Part shown: positions 43,993 through 52,568 of the stretch, one piece after another
Numbering within the stretch: position 1 is the stretch's first letter
Layout of the letters: every line of letters starts with the position of its first letter
Assembly (NCBI GenBank): GCA_011390465.1
Contig: JAABSH010000006.1
Location: forward strand, 53,946-117,945
DNA length: 64,000 bases
Source of the DNA: Desulfobacteraceae bacterium
GTDB lineage: Bacteria; Desulfobacterota; Desulfobacteria; Desulfobacterales; Desulfosalsimonadaceae
Direction of reading: 5' to 3'
Notes under the pieces: model-generated
What the model was told of the DNA's origin: nothing
Database searches by the model: none
The model's input: the letters and a program-made list of their open reading frames with translations, nothing else
Program-made: the position numbers and the translations under genes

Positions 43993-46230
43993 ATGGGAGA
44001 ATGGCATAAAACCGGATGCGTGCTGTGCGCCCAGAACTGCGGCCTGGAAATCCTGGTGGAAAACGGGCGCATGAAAAAAATCCGGCCGGACAAATCCAAC
44101 CAGAGAAGCCAGGGATATGTCTGCCGCAAGGGCCTGAACGTGATGCACCACCAGTATCCCAAAGACCGCATCACCCACCCCCTGAAACGGATCGGAAACA
44201 GGTTTGAACCCGTTTCCTGGGAACAGGCGGTCACTGAAATTGCCGACAGGCTGAAATCCCTTGTGGACACCCACGGCCCCCGGTCCATTGCCTATATGGG
44301 AGCCAGTTCCCAGGGCGGACATTGTGAAGGGGCCTTTGGGCTGTCCATTTTGCGGGGGCTGGGGTCGCAGAATTTTTACAATTCCGGGGGCCAGGAATTT
44401 TCCAGTTCCTGGTGGCTGTTCGGCCGCATGCTGGGCAAACAATACAATGTGGCCGGGCCGGATGAACACGGCGCTGAAATGCTGGTGGGCTGGGGATGGA
44501 ACGGCATGGAAAGCCACCAGATGCCCCAGGCCCCGAAGGTGCTGACGGAATTTTCCAAAAATCCGGAAAAACTGCTGGTCATTGTTGATCCGCGGCCGAG
44601 TGAAACCGCTGCCATGGCCAATCTGCATTTGCCTGTCCGGCCCGGCACGGATGCGCTGCTGCTCAAGGCCATGATTGCCATCATTGTGGAAAACCGCTGG
44701 GAGAACACGGCCTATATTGCCGAACATGTGGAAGGATGGGAAACCCTCCGGCCCTGGTTTGAAAATTTTGATGCCAGGGCGGCTGTCGCCGTCTGTCAGC
44801 TTGATTACGACCAGGTGGCGGACCTCTGCCGGCTGATGACCACCCGGCGCTGGTGCATGCATCCGGATCTGGGCATTTACATGGGCCGGAACAGTGTGAT
44901 GAATTCCTATATGATGAACATTCTCATGGCCGTCTGCGGAGTTTTCTGCGTGCCCGGAGGCAACGTGATCCCGGGAATGGTGGTGCCCCTGGGATATCAC
45001 GCGGACGAGCGGGACCCCAAAATCTGGAAAACCCTGATCACCGATATGCCGCCGGCAGCCGCGGGCGCATTTCCGCCGGCCGTGATGCCCGAAGAAATTT
45101 TAAACGATCATCCGGAACGGCTGCGGGCAGTGTATGTAAGTGCCTGCAATCCCCTTCGGGCCTATCCGGACACCAAAGCCTATGAACGCGCCTTTTCAAC
45201 GCTGGATCTGCTGGTGGTCAACGACATTGTCATGAGTGAAACCGCCCGTCTGGCCCACTATGTGCTCCCCTGCCGGACCTATTACGAAGCCTGGGATGCG
45301 ACCTTTTTTCCATGGACCTTTCCCAAGGTTTTTTTCCAGATACGGCGCCCGGTTGTCCCGCCGCCTGACCAATGCCTGGAAGCGTGCCAGATTTTCACCC
45401 TTGTGGCGGAAAAACTGGGACTGATCCCGGACATTCCCGATGCCCTGTACAAAGCCGCCGCAGGGGACCGGATGCAGTTTGGCGCGGCGCTCATGGAATG
45501 GGCCGCAGCCGAGCCCAAAGCGTTGGCAGCCATGCCGTTTGTGCTGGCCAAAACCCTGGGAAAAGAATGGGACAGTGCGGCCCTGGCCGGTCTCTGGGGC
45601 GTGCTGATGACGGCTCCCAAAACATTCCGGAAAAATGCGGACCGCATGGGATTTGCGCCGGGCCTGGATCAGGGAGACCGGATTTTTCAGGCCCTGCTGG
45701 ATCATCCGGAGGGCATTTGGGTGGGAAAAGCAGCGCCGGATGAAAACTTTACCGCCGTAAAAACCCCTTCGGGCAAAATAGAACTGATGGTGCCGGAGCT
45801 TGAAACCGCCGCCAGAGATCTGGATGCGGCCGGTGAAGCAGCGGCGTTGAAACTGCCGGATGAATTCCCCATGATCCTGAATGCCGGCCGCCATACCCGG
45901 TATAACATCAATACCATGATCCGGGGCCAGGAATGGAACAAGGGCAAACGGGCCTGCACAATCGCCATTCACCCGAAGGATGCAAAAACCATGGGGCTGC
46001 ACAATGGCCAGAAAGTAAAAGTGACCACCGCGGGGGGACAGGAAACCGGCGAGCTTGAAATTTCAAAACAGGTCCGCAGCGGCACGGTACTGATTCCTCA
46101 CGGATTCGGCCTGATTTACGGGGATACGGTGTATGGTCTGAACGTCAATCAACTGACCCGAAATACCCACCGGGATCTTCTGGGCACGCCCATGCACCGG
46201 TTCGTGCCCTGCCGGGTGGAAGCAGCGTGA
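43993..46230 (+). CDS. Molybdopterin-dependent oxidoreductase (DMSO reductase superfamily)
   Basis: 745 residues. N-terminal [4Fe-4S] motif 'CVLCAQNCG' with a fourth Cys in 'GYVCRKGLN', then the bis-MGD binding domains ('GASSQGG', 'VIVDPRPSETAAMANLHLPV', 'DLLVVNDIVMSETARLA') and the C-terminal dinucleotide-binding domain ('NAGRHTRYNINTM', 'TMGLHNGQKVKV'). No signal peptide, so it is probably cytoplasmic. There is no obvious Cys or Sec in the usual metal-ligand loop; 'SGGQEFSSSWW' occupies the region. It may bind Mo or W. Substrate unknown; the neighbours suggest redox conversion of an organic compound using ferredoxin. Confidence 0.87.
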   Translation: MGEWHKTGCVLCAQNCGLEILVENGRMKKIRPDKSNQRSQGYVCRKGLNVMHHQYPKDRITHPLKRIGNRFEPVSWEQAVTEIADRLKSLVDTHGPRSIAYMGASSQGGHCEGAFGLSILRGLGSQNFYNSGGQEFSSSWWLFGRMLGKQYNVAGPDEHGAEMLVGWGWNGMESHQMPQAPKVLTEFSKNPEKLLVIVDPRPSETAAMANLHLPVRPGTDALLLKAMIAIIVENRWENTAYIAEHVEGWETLRPWFENFDARAAVAVCQLDYDQVADLCRLMTTRRWCMHPDLGIYMGRNSVMNSYMMNILMAVCGVFCVPGGNVIPGMVVPLGYHADERDPKIWKTLITDMPPAAAGAFPPAVMPEEILNDHPERLRAVYVSACNPLRAYPDTKAYERAFSTLDLLVVNDIVMSETARLAHYVLPCRTYYEAWDATFFPWTFPKVFFQIRRPVVPPPDQCLEACQIFTLVAEKLGLIPDIPDALYKAAAGDRMQFGAALMEWAAAEPKALAAMPFVLAKTLGKEWDSAALAGLWGVLMTAPKTFRKNADRMGFAPGLDQGDRIFQALLDHPEGIWVGKAAPDENFTAVKTPSGKIELMVPELETAARDLDAAGEAAALKLPDEFPMILNAGRHTRYNINTMIRGQEWNKGKRACTIAIHPKDAKTMGLHNGQKVKVTTAGGQETGELEISKQVRSGTVLIPHGFGLIYGDTVYGLNVNQLTRNTHRDLLGTPMHRFVPCRVEAA

Positions 46231-46234
46231 TCGG

Positions 46235-46330
46235 GTTGGAAGCTGGAAGATAGAAGCTCAAAGCTCAAAGCTGAAAGGGGAAAGCTCAAAGGGAAAAGCG
46301 GAAAGGGGAAAGCGGAAAGGTGTCAGGTGT
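46235..46330. repeat. Purine-rich AAGCTGAAAG/AAAGCGGAAAGG repeat
   Basis: Degenerate tandem units such as 'AAGCTCAAAGCTGAAAGG'. Similar arrays lie at 47785-47850, 50870-50925, 56735-56771 and 56897-56940. It occupies the gap between convergent genes and has no gene. Confidence 0.7.
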
Positions 46331-46407
46331 CAGGAATACCTCCTGAACACCGACACCTGACCACTTTTCACCTAATTACGATTGCCGATGGTTCAAACAA
46401 ATGATGG

Positions 46408-47607
46408 TTACCCGGCGGTTTTGCTTCCCCACACCGCATACACCGGATCAGATTTGAGAAACTGCGGATAATACTTGTCGGTTTCCGGCCGGGGCCAGCC
46501 CCGGGATGAAACGGTCTGAAGATCGGTAAATTTTTCCGACTGAAGAAAATACTCCAGCACCAGTCCCATCCGCTCAAATTCATGCAGGTTCTTCCACAAC
46601 TTAATGGCCTTGGGCGGGAACCACCGGTTGGAAAACGTCACCACAAACGCCCCGCCGGGCCGCAGCACCCGGGCCACATCCTTAAATACCGCTATGGGGC
46701 TGGTGAGATATTCCACGGAAACCGTACAGATGACCAGATCAAACGCATTCGCGTCAAAAGGCAGCCAAGGCGCTGCGTTCAGATCATGCACCTGATAATC
46801 CGTGAGCCGGGGATTTTCCGCCATTTCCGCCCCGTTCATGCCCAGCCCCACCAAGGATTTCAGATCCGCACTGTCCGGAACATGGGACCGCCAGCTGCTC
46901 ATCAGATCCAGCACATCCATGCCCGGCCGGACAAACGTCCCGTAAAGATCGGAAATGGTGGTGATGGCCTGGTCGTCAATGTGATTGACAAACCTCGGGT
47001 TCTGGTAAAACACCGCATCAGCTGCCGCATCTTCTCTCGAAAAGGCATCTTCAGAGAAAAAATCCGTGGGCCGTCCATTGGCACGGACCTGCATTCCCGG
47101 CCCGTCTGAAAGGCATTCCATGACCATGGCGCATTCACCGCCCCGATCATAGGGTTTGATAAAGGCATCATGCACCAGAGCAGACACCGTCAGGTCATAA
47201 CCGGCCAGCGGATGCTTCAGGGTTGCCTCTATACTTCCGTTTTCAATGCCGGTTACGCGAAACGGCCGGGTGTTCTGGGGAAATACATTGGAAACCCCCT
47301 CGAGCCGCCCCAGAGGATAAAACCTGCCATAGCCGGGTTCAACCATACCGGGCCGGAACTGGCTGCGTTTTATCGTGATCCGGCTGGCCGGGCCAGCAGG
47401 CAGAAGAGTTTCGCCCCTGCCGCAGGCAACCGGGCCGATCCGGTCCCCGGGCATTTTTCCCAGGAGTTGATCATAAAAACCAGGCGGAAAAATATCCCGC
47501 CACAGATTAGTGGTGGTAAACAGTCTTTCTTCATGAGTGCCGTAACTGCTCTTCCAGTTCAGCTGAAACTCAACCTCTGCCAGGCTTTCTTTGGTAATCG
47601 TCTTCAT
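46408..47607 (-). CDS. SAM-dependent methyltransferase with an extra N-terminal domain
   Basis: About 399 residues. Residues about 215-330 form a class I methyltransferase ('GMDVLDLMSSWRSHVP', 'VVGLGMNGAEM'-like 'GLGMNGAEMAEN', 'FDLVICTVSVEYLTS', 'ARVLRPGGAFVVTFSNRW'). The first 200 residues are not recognised; they include 'GKMPGDRIGP' and 'FFSEDAFSREDAAAD'. The best start is ATG 47607 because GAGGT lies about seven bases before it; an upstream ATG would add five residues. Substrate unknown. It is flanked on both sides by purine-rich repeats. Confidence 0.78.
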   Translation of the reverse strand: MKTITKESLAEVEFQLNWKSSYGTHEERLFTTTNLWRDIFPPGFYDQLLGKMPGDRIGPVACGRGETLLPAGPASRITIKRSQFRPGMVEPGYGRFYPLGRLEGVSNVFPQNTRPFRVTGIENGSIEATLKHPLAGYDLTVSALVHDAFIKPYDRGGECAMVMECLSDGPGMQVRANGRPTDFFSEDAFSREDAAADAVFYQNPRFVNHIDDQAITTISDLYGTFVRPGMDVLDLMSSWRSHVPDSADLKSLVGLGMNGAEMAENPRLTDYQVHDLNAAPWLPFDANAFDLVICTVSVEYLTSPIAVFKDVARVLRPGGAFVVTFSNRWFPPKAIKLWKNLHEFERMGLVLEYFLQSEKFTDLQTVSSRGWPRPETDKYYPQFLKSDPVYAVWGSKTAG

Positions 47608-47774
47608 TTTTGGACCTCGCATTCAAATGGTTCATCGTCATTATTACGAAGCCCGGTCCAGGAAACCCCTGTGGTTTGATTCATTTATAACCACAGTAAG
47701 ATTAAAAATAAGATGAATTTTAAAACAATCAATGCAAAAAGGGAAAAAAGCGGTTGAAAATTCAGCCGCAAAGG

Positions 47775-47850
47775 GGATGTCAGGTTTAAGGTTGAAGGTA
47801 GAAGGTGGAAGGTGGAAGGTAGAAGGTGGAAGGTAGAAGGTGGAAGGTTT
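47775..47850. repeat. GAAGGTGGAAGGTA tandem repeat
   Basis: About six imperfect copies of 'AAGGTGGAAGGTAG'-type units between the methyltransferase and larE genes. The larE stop codon lies at its edge, within 'AAGGTTTAATC'. Confidence 0.75.
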
Positions 47851-48676
47851 AATCTTCCAAAGACCGGTTCAGCCGGCCCGACGCAAAGCCTTCCATATCC
47901 AGCAGAACATAACGAAATCCGATTTTCCGAAACCTCTCTATGACATGCTGCCGGACCGGCCGCCGCATAAGGGCTTTCATTTCCAATTCCGGCACTTCAA
48001 TTCTGGCCATATCTTCATCATGCCGCACCCGGCACTGGGGAATGCCAAGATCGACCAGCACCTGTTCCGCGGCCCCTATGCGGTCCAGTTTTTCCGGGGT
48101 GATGGACTGGCCATAGGGAATCCGCGTGGCCAGACATCCGGAAGCGGGTTTGTCCCACACCGAAAGCCCCATTTCCCGGGAAAGCAGCCGGATATCATGT
48201 TTTGTCAATCCGGCCAGGGCCAGCGGCGCAAGAACGTTCATTTCAGCGGCTGCTTTCAACCCCGGCCGAAACTCTTTTTCATCATCTTTATTCACGCCAT
48301 GGGCCACTGCCGATATTCCGGCTTTTTCAGCGACCTCGGATATCCGGGCAAACATAATTTTTTTACATACATAGCAGCGATTCGGCGTATTTTCCAGAAA
48401 CGCGGATGATGACATCTCCTGGGTATGAATTGTTTGGTGGCAAATATTATTCTCCGTTGCAAACCGCTTTGCCGCATTGATATCTTGAGCCGGGTGCAGC
48501 CGGGACGCGGCGCTGAGCGCCAGCAGGCGATCGCAGGTGGATTTTTTCCGGAACACTGCCATGGCGGCAGCCAGCAGAAACATGCTGTCCACCCCGCCGG
48601 ACACCGCCACTGCCAGGCTATCATAGCCTGCCAGCAGTTCATCCAGGCGGTTTTTTTTGCGTATCCATTCATCCAT
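47849..48676 (-). CDS. larE: LarE-like sulfur-transfer protein
   Basis: 275 residues. PP-loop 'VAVSGGVDSMFLL' at about 22-34 for AMP activation, 'NRCYVCK' and 'ASGCLATRIPYG', where the Cys matches the sacrificial Cys of Lactiplantibacillus LarE. LarE donates sulfur to make the nickel-pincer cofactor of lactate racemase. larB, larC and larA are not in the window, so it may serve another LarA-like enzyme elsewhere. A copy of the 159-bp element lies just upstream of its start. Confidence 0.87.
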   Translation of the reverse strand: MDEWIRKKNRLDELLAGYDSLAVAVSGGVDSMFLLAAAMAVFRKKSTCDRLLALSAASRLHPAQDINAAKRFATENNICHQTIHTQEMSSSAFLENTPNRCYVCKKIMFARISEVAEKAGISAVAHGVNKDDEKEFRPGLKAAAEMNVLAPLALAGLTKHDIRLLSREMGLSVWDKPASGCLATRIPYGQSITPEKLDRIGAAEQVLVDLGIPQCRVRHDEDMARIEVPELEMKALMRRPVRQHVIERFRKIGFRYVLLDMEGFASGRLNRSLED

Positions 48677-48725
48677 TTTGAATTAACCTTAAAAAGGCGC
48701 CGGCGCTTACAGGCACGGGAGCACC

Positions 48726-48884
48726 CAGGGTAAATTTGTTCTACCCCCAAAGCCTATAACCATAGGTCTTTTGTCATATTGCAGGACGGCACGGTGGCCG
48801 CCCCTACGACGCGTGGAGACCTTGATCGGTTCGTAGGGCAGGCCACCGTGCCTGCCTTAAAAAAGGCAGAACAAATTTACCGTG
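48726..48884 (-). mobile_element. 159-bp MITE-like element, copy 2
   Basis: Reverse-oriented twin of 10073-10231, differing at one base. Its ends on the plus strand are CAGGGTAAATTTG and CAAATTTACCGTG. It is flanked by a perfect 10-bp direct repeat CGGGAGCACC (48716-48725 and 48885-48894), different from that of copy 1, which demonstrates independent insertion. It lies in the 335-bp space between larE and the Lys/Ala-rich gene. Confidence 0.9.
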
Positions 48885-49012
48885 CGGGAGCACCGGATCT
48901 GTTAAAAAACTGTTTACAAAAAAACCTGGGTCTTATATAAACTGTGATTTAATAAAATATCAAATTTTTAAGTGATTATACCAAATCTCAGACAATAGCA
49001 AAAGAGGTTTAC

Positions 49013-50869
49013 ATGGGAAAAAAAAGCTTAACCAAATCCACTTCAAAGAAAAAAACCACGGCCAAAAAAAAGACAACCGCTAAAAACGCAGATGTAAAAG
49101 CTGCAGCGTCTAAAAAGAAAACCGCAAAACCAGCGGCCAAAAAAAAGGCACCGGCCAAAAAACCCACGTTAAAATCCATTCTGAAAAGAGATTACGGAAC
49201 GTGGGCTCCTGAAACGCTCTTTGCCGCAACACCGGACAGTGATCTTCAGTCTGGATTTACCGCTCCGCCGGCCATTGACCCATCAGATGATACCGCGGGC
49301 AAAGAAAAGGCCAAAAAAATCAAAGCGCTGCTGGCCAGACAATTTGATCTGACAGCGACGGGAACAGAAAAACCGCCTGAAAAACCAACACCGGCAAAAA
49401 AGGCGGCAAAAAAGGCTGATTCGACTGAGAAAAAACCCGCGCCAGCCCCGAAAAAAGCCCTTTCCCGGTCTGAGATCCTTCATCTACAGTTTGATGCCTG
49501 GCAGCCGAAAAAATTGTATTCCCCTGCCCCTGGCACTGATTTTGAAAACGCATTTTCCGCGCCACCGGCTTTTGAGACAAAAGACAAGGCAGCGGCTGAT
49601 CGTATCCGGGAGCTGATAAACAGAAGCTTTGACATGCGCGATATTGAGGCCGCCGCAAAAGCCAGAGCAGAGAAAGAAGCCCAGGAAAAGGCTAAAGCCG
49701 AGGCAGAAGCCAAAGCCAAAGCGGAAAAGGAAGCTGCTGAAAAGGCCAAGGCAGAAGCAGAGGCCAAAGCCAAGGCGGAAGCGGAAGCGGAAGCCAAAGC
49801 TAAAGCAGAGAAAGAAGCCCAGGAAAAGGCTAAAGCGGAGGCTGAAGCCAAAGCCAAAGCGGAAAAGGAAGCTGCTGAGAAAGCAAAGGCGGAAGCGGAA
49901 GCCAAAGCCAAGGCAGAAAAAGAGGCCCAGGAAAAGGCCAAGGCCGAGGCTGAAGCCAAAGCCAAAGCCAAAGCCAAAGCCAAAGCAGAGAAAGAAGCTG
50001 CTGAAAAAGCAAAGGCTGAAGCAGAGGCGAAAGCCAAGGCGGAAAAGGAAGCTGCTTCCAAAACCCCGGCCCCGCCAAAAGCCCCCCCGCAAATACCCAT
50101 GAATCAGGACCCCCCGGAACCGCCCATGAACACCGCCGTCAAAGCCTTGATCGCAGCGGTGGCCGGCTTGTTCGCCCTGCTGCTGATTGCCAGCATCATG
50201 AACACCGGCAACTATTATCTCCAGCCGGTGGACAACGGAATCGAAATCTGGCAGGGAAAATTTTCACCCACCGGCAAAAAACTGCTGCTGCTTGTTCCCG
50301 GGGCAGGCGTTGAAGAACCGGTTAAAGACGTCTATTCCAAAAAAGAGGCCCTGATTCCGGCTTATAATTACTACATTCAGAAGGCTGAAGCGATTTCCGA
50401 AAAAGAAGGCCACCCTGATTTTGACGCCATTAAAGACAATCTTTACAACGCCATTGATTTTGCGCCGGATCTTGAGCACAAAAAAGAAGCCAAAGCCCGG
50501 TTGAATAAAATTGATTTTCTGTTTTTGGTTTACAAGGCAGACGTGGCGGCCGGCAAAAACACCGTTGAAGGGTATGAAAACGCCATCAGCCACCTGCGCA
50601 ATGCTGTGGCACTATCGGACAGCACACAGCGGGAAATCCTTGAAAAAAAGACAGCTGAAGCAACCCAAAAAATGAAGATGCTGAAAACCCGGATGGCGGA
50701 CGAGGCTGCAAAAAAAGCCGAAGCAGAAAAAAAAGCAGCGGATGAGGCCATGAAACAGGAAAAACAGCTGGAATCCCCAAAAACCGGCAAAAATAAAGCC
50801 AAAGAAACCCCTGATCCGGAACAAACAGCAGGTGAACCCCATAATGCCAATGCTGCGAAAAAGCATTAG
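49013..50869 (+). CDS. TolA-like Lys/Ala/Glu-rich membrane protein
   Basis: 618 residues. N-terminal Lys/Ala-rich segment (1-60), two related modules with 'YGTWAPETLF' and 'FDAWQPKKLY' (about 60-220), then about 140 residues of AKAEAEAKAKAEKEA repeats that form a long helix (DNA 49665-50070), a Pro-rich linker, one hydrophobic helix ('VKALIAAVAGLFALLLIASI') near 377-396, and a C-terminal domain with a second coiled coil and a charged tail. The single helix mid-chain implies that the N-terminal half is cytoplasmic and the C-terminal half periplasmic, or the reverse. Not a true TolA (no TolA C-terminal domain). Function unknown. A strong terminator follows. Confidence 0.75.
   Translation: MGKKSLTKSTSKKKTTAKKKTTAKNADVKAAASKKKTAKPAAKKKAPAKKPTLKSILKRDYGTWAPETLFAATPDSDLQSGFTAPPAIDPSDDTAGKEKAKKIKALLARQFDLTATGTEKPPEKPTPAKKAAKKADSTEKKPAPAPKKALSRSEILHLQFDAWQPKKLYSPAPGTDFENAFSAPPAFETKDKAAADRIRELINRSFDMRDIEAAAKARAEKEAQEKAKAEAEAKAKAEKEAAEKAKAEAEAKAKAEAEAEAKAKAEKEAQEKAKAEAEAKAKAEKEAAEKAKAEAEAKAKAEKEAQEKAKAEAEAKAKAKAKAKAEKEAAEKAKAEAEAKAKAEKEAASKTPAPPKAPPQIPMNQDPPEPPMNTAVKALIAAVAGLFALLLIASIMNTGNYYLQPVDNGIEIWQGKFSPTGKKLLLLVPGAGVEEPVKDVYSKKEALIPAYNYYIQKAEAISEKEGHPDFDAIKDNLYNAIDFAPDLEHKKEAKARLNKIDFLFLVYKADVAAGKNTVEGYENAISHLRNAVALSDSTQREILEKKTAEATQKMKMLKTRMADEAAKKAEAEKKAADEAMKQEKQLESPKTGKNKAKETPDPEQTAGEPHNANAAKKH
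49665..50070. repeat. Coding tandem repeat (AEAKAKAEKEA units)
   Basis: Reiterated 'GCNGARGCCAARGCC' DNA encoding alanine, lysine and glutamate in a heptad-like pattern. Units such as 'AAEKAKAEAEAKAKAEKEA' recur at least six times with silent drift, so copy number may vary between strains. Confidence 0.8.
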
Positions 50870-50986
50870 GGGAATAGGCTGAAGACTGAGGGCTGGAGAC
50901 TGAAGGCGGAAGGCTGAAGGGAAGGAATAAAAAAGATCAAAACCTTTCAAGAATCTTAAGGTTCTGAAAATCAATCATATAATAAG

Positions 50987-51031
50987 CCAACCGGCATCTG
51001 GCACAAAATCCCAGATGCCGGTTGGTTTTTT
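50987..51031 (+). terminator. Strong intrinsic terminator after the Lys/Ala-rich gene
   Basis: A perfect 15-bp stem CCAACCGGCATCTGG (50987-51001) and its complement (51011-51025), a 9-base loop, and TTTTTT (51026-51031). It lies between convergent genes. Confidence 0.9.
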
Positions 51032-51042
51032 GTTCTGTTATA

Positions 51043-51663
51043 TTAACGGGTTTTGGCGTTAAAGGTGTAGTCAAAGGAAAGCCCTTTGAGCACAAAATCC
51101 ACCACCATCCGTTCCAACTGATTCAGATCCGTATCTTTCTGAATAATCATAAAGTAAAGCAACGTCCGTTCAAACAGGCCAAACAAAAATACGGAACCGA
51201 TCCGGACATCCTCAATATGGATTAAGCCCCGGTCCACGGCCTTTAACATCTGCTCTTCGATCAATTCCATAAACAGCAGAAACATGCCTTCATAAATTTC
51301 CTTGAAAATTCCCCCATTGCCGATACCTTCGCGAAACAGCAATTCCGCCACATCCAGGTTATCCTGATAAATCCGGAAAATATCCCGGACCACCTGCTGC
51401 ACATTGGCAATCACCTCTGATGCAGTATCACCATCAAAAAAGTGCTCGCTTCTTTCAAGAAACTTACTCTGCACTTTTTCGATGAATCCGCTGCAGATTT
51501 CTCTGAAAATTGCTTCTTTGGACTTAAAATAGTTATAAAAGGTTCCCTGGGCCACGCCGGCATCAGCCACAATATCCGATACCCGGGTCATCTGAAATCC
51601 TTTTTGCCGAAAAATCCGGATAGCGGATACAATCAGAGCCTGTTTTGTGGTGAATTCTCCCAT
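51043..51663 (-). CDS. TetR-family regulator
   Basis: 206 residues. HTH region 'ALIVSAIRIFRQKGFQMTRV', 'SDIVADAGVAQGTFYNYFKS', 'KEAIFREICSGFIEK', followed by a helical ligand-binding domain. The HTH resembles regulators of efflux or lipid genes. Ribosome site AGGAG, eight bases before the ATG. A perfect palindrome upstream is a likely operator. The nearest neighbours downstream in the same direction are absent; the ParA gene lies upstream on the same strand. Confidence 0.87.
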   Translation of the reverse strand: MGEFTTKQALIVSAIRIFRQKGFQMTRVSDIVADAGVAQGTFYNYFKSKEAIFREICSGFIEKVQSKFLERSEHFFDGDTASEVIANVQQVVRDIFRIYQDNLDVAELLFREGIGNGGIFKEIYEGMFLLFMELIEEQMLKAVDRGLIHIEDVRIGSVFLFGLFERTLLYFMIIQKDTDLNQLERMVVDFVLKGLSFDYTFNAKTR

Positions 51664-51686
51664 GTTAATTCTCCTGCGACCAGTTC

Positions 51687-51702
51687 GACTGACATGTCAG
51701 TC
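51687..51702. promoter_or_regulatory. Probable TetR operator, 16-bp perfect palindrome
   Basis: GACTGACATGTCAGTC, 24-39 bases upstream of the TetR ATG. On the minus strand it is preceded by TT, giving a TTGACT that could be a -35, but no matching -10 was found. Palindromes of this TGACTGAC...GTCAGTCA form are known for several TetR regulators. Confidence 0.65.
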
Positions 51703-51744
51703 AAATTACGGCATTTTCAACATCAGGGGATGCGGACAGCGGTG

Positions 51745-52527
51745 CTACCGGGCCATAAATTCCCGGGCCAGCGCCATGTAATCCCGGGCCCCGTAGCTGC
51801 TGCGCCGGTAAAACACCACCGGCCGGCCCTGGTCACAACTGTCCGTAATGGTGGTATTGACACGAATGGCAGTATCATAAAGCAGATCTTTATACCGGTC
51901 GTCTGTCTGCAGCCGTTCCAGAATATCCCGGCTGATTTTGGTGCGCTGGTCAAAAAACGTGGGCACAATACCGGATATCCGGATATCCGGGTTAATTTCT
52001 TCCCGGATGTCGCTGATGGTATCAAACAGATCTTCCAGGGCTTTATAGGCATAGGGGTGGGTCTGACAGGGCACCACCAGTTCTGATGCGGCAGCAAACA
52101 CATTAATGGTCAACAGCGAAAGACTGGGAGGCGTATCCATGATAATGGCATCATAATCATCTGCCACCTGGGAAAGCACCTCCCGGAGCCGGTTTTCCCG
52201 CCCCGCTTCATCCACCAGCTCAATTTCAGCCCCGGAAAGATCAATATGCGAGGGCAGCAAATGGAGTTTTTCCCATTGGGTGGCGCAGATGGCTTCTTTT
52301 GCCGCATATTCCGCACCATTGGTGATAAGATCATAAACACTGAGACCGTCATCTTCCACATCAATCCCCAACCCGCTGGTGGTGTTGTGCTGCGGGTCCA
52401 TGTCCACAATCAGCACATTCCACCCTTCCAGAGACAGAGCCGCCCCCAGATTGACCACTGTGGCGGTTTTTCCGACACCGCCCTTTTCATTGGCAACAGC
52501 AACAATGCGTGTATGTTTTCCGGCCAT
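51745..52527 (-). CDS. ParA/Soj-family ATPase
   Basis: 260 residues. Deviant Walker A 'KGGVGKTATVVNLGAAL' near residues 15-31, 'DMDPQHNTTSGLG', Walker B 'DAIIMDTPPSLSLL'. It belongs to the chromosome/plasmid partition and cargo-positioning group. There is no ParB beside it, and the next gene upstream on the same strand (42 bases away) is a dynamin-like GTPase, so it may position that protein or another cargo rather than DNA. Ribosome site GGAGG. Confidence 0.85.
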   Translation of the reverse strand: MAGKHTRIVAVANEKGGVGKTATVVNLGAALSLEGWNVLIVDMDPQHNTTSGLGIDVEDDGLSVYDLITNGAEYAAKEAICATQWEKLHLLPSHIDLSGAEIELVDEAGRENRLREVLSQVADDYDAIIMDTPPSLSLLTINVFAAASELVVPCQTHPYAYKALEDLFDTISDIREEINPDIRISGIVPTFFDQRTKISRDILERLQTDDRYKDLLYDTAIRVNTTITDSCDQGRPVVFYRRSSYGARDYMALAREFMAR

Positions 52528-52568
52528 TTTACCTCCACTTTGAATTTGTAAAACAGATCAAAACATCA

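Noticed and set aside
43894..45000. 368-codon minus-strand frame opposite the molybdopterin enzyme
   Set aside because: Antisense shadow, rich in His, Gly and Pro.
49665..50070. Repeat array considered as a CRISPR
   Set aside because: There are no spacers. The repeats are contiguous and stay in one reading frame of a coding region.
49480..50100. Two minus-strand frames with very hydrophobic Phe/Leu/Ala/Ser-rich translation
   Set aside because: They are the complement of the Lys/Ala/Glu repeat; the apparent membrane protein is an artefact.
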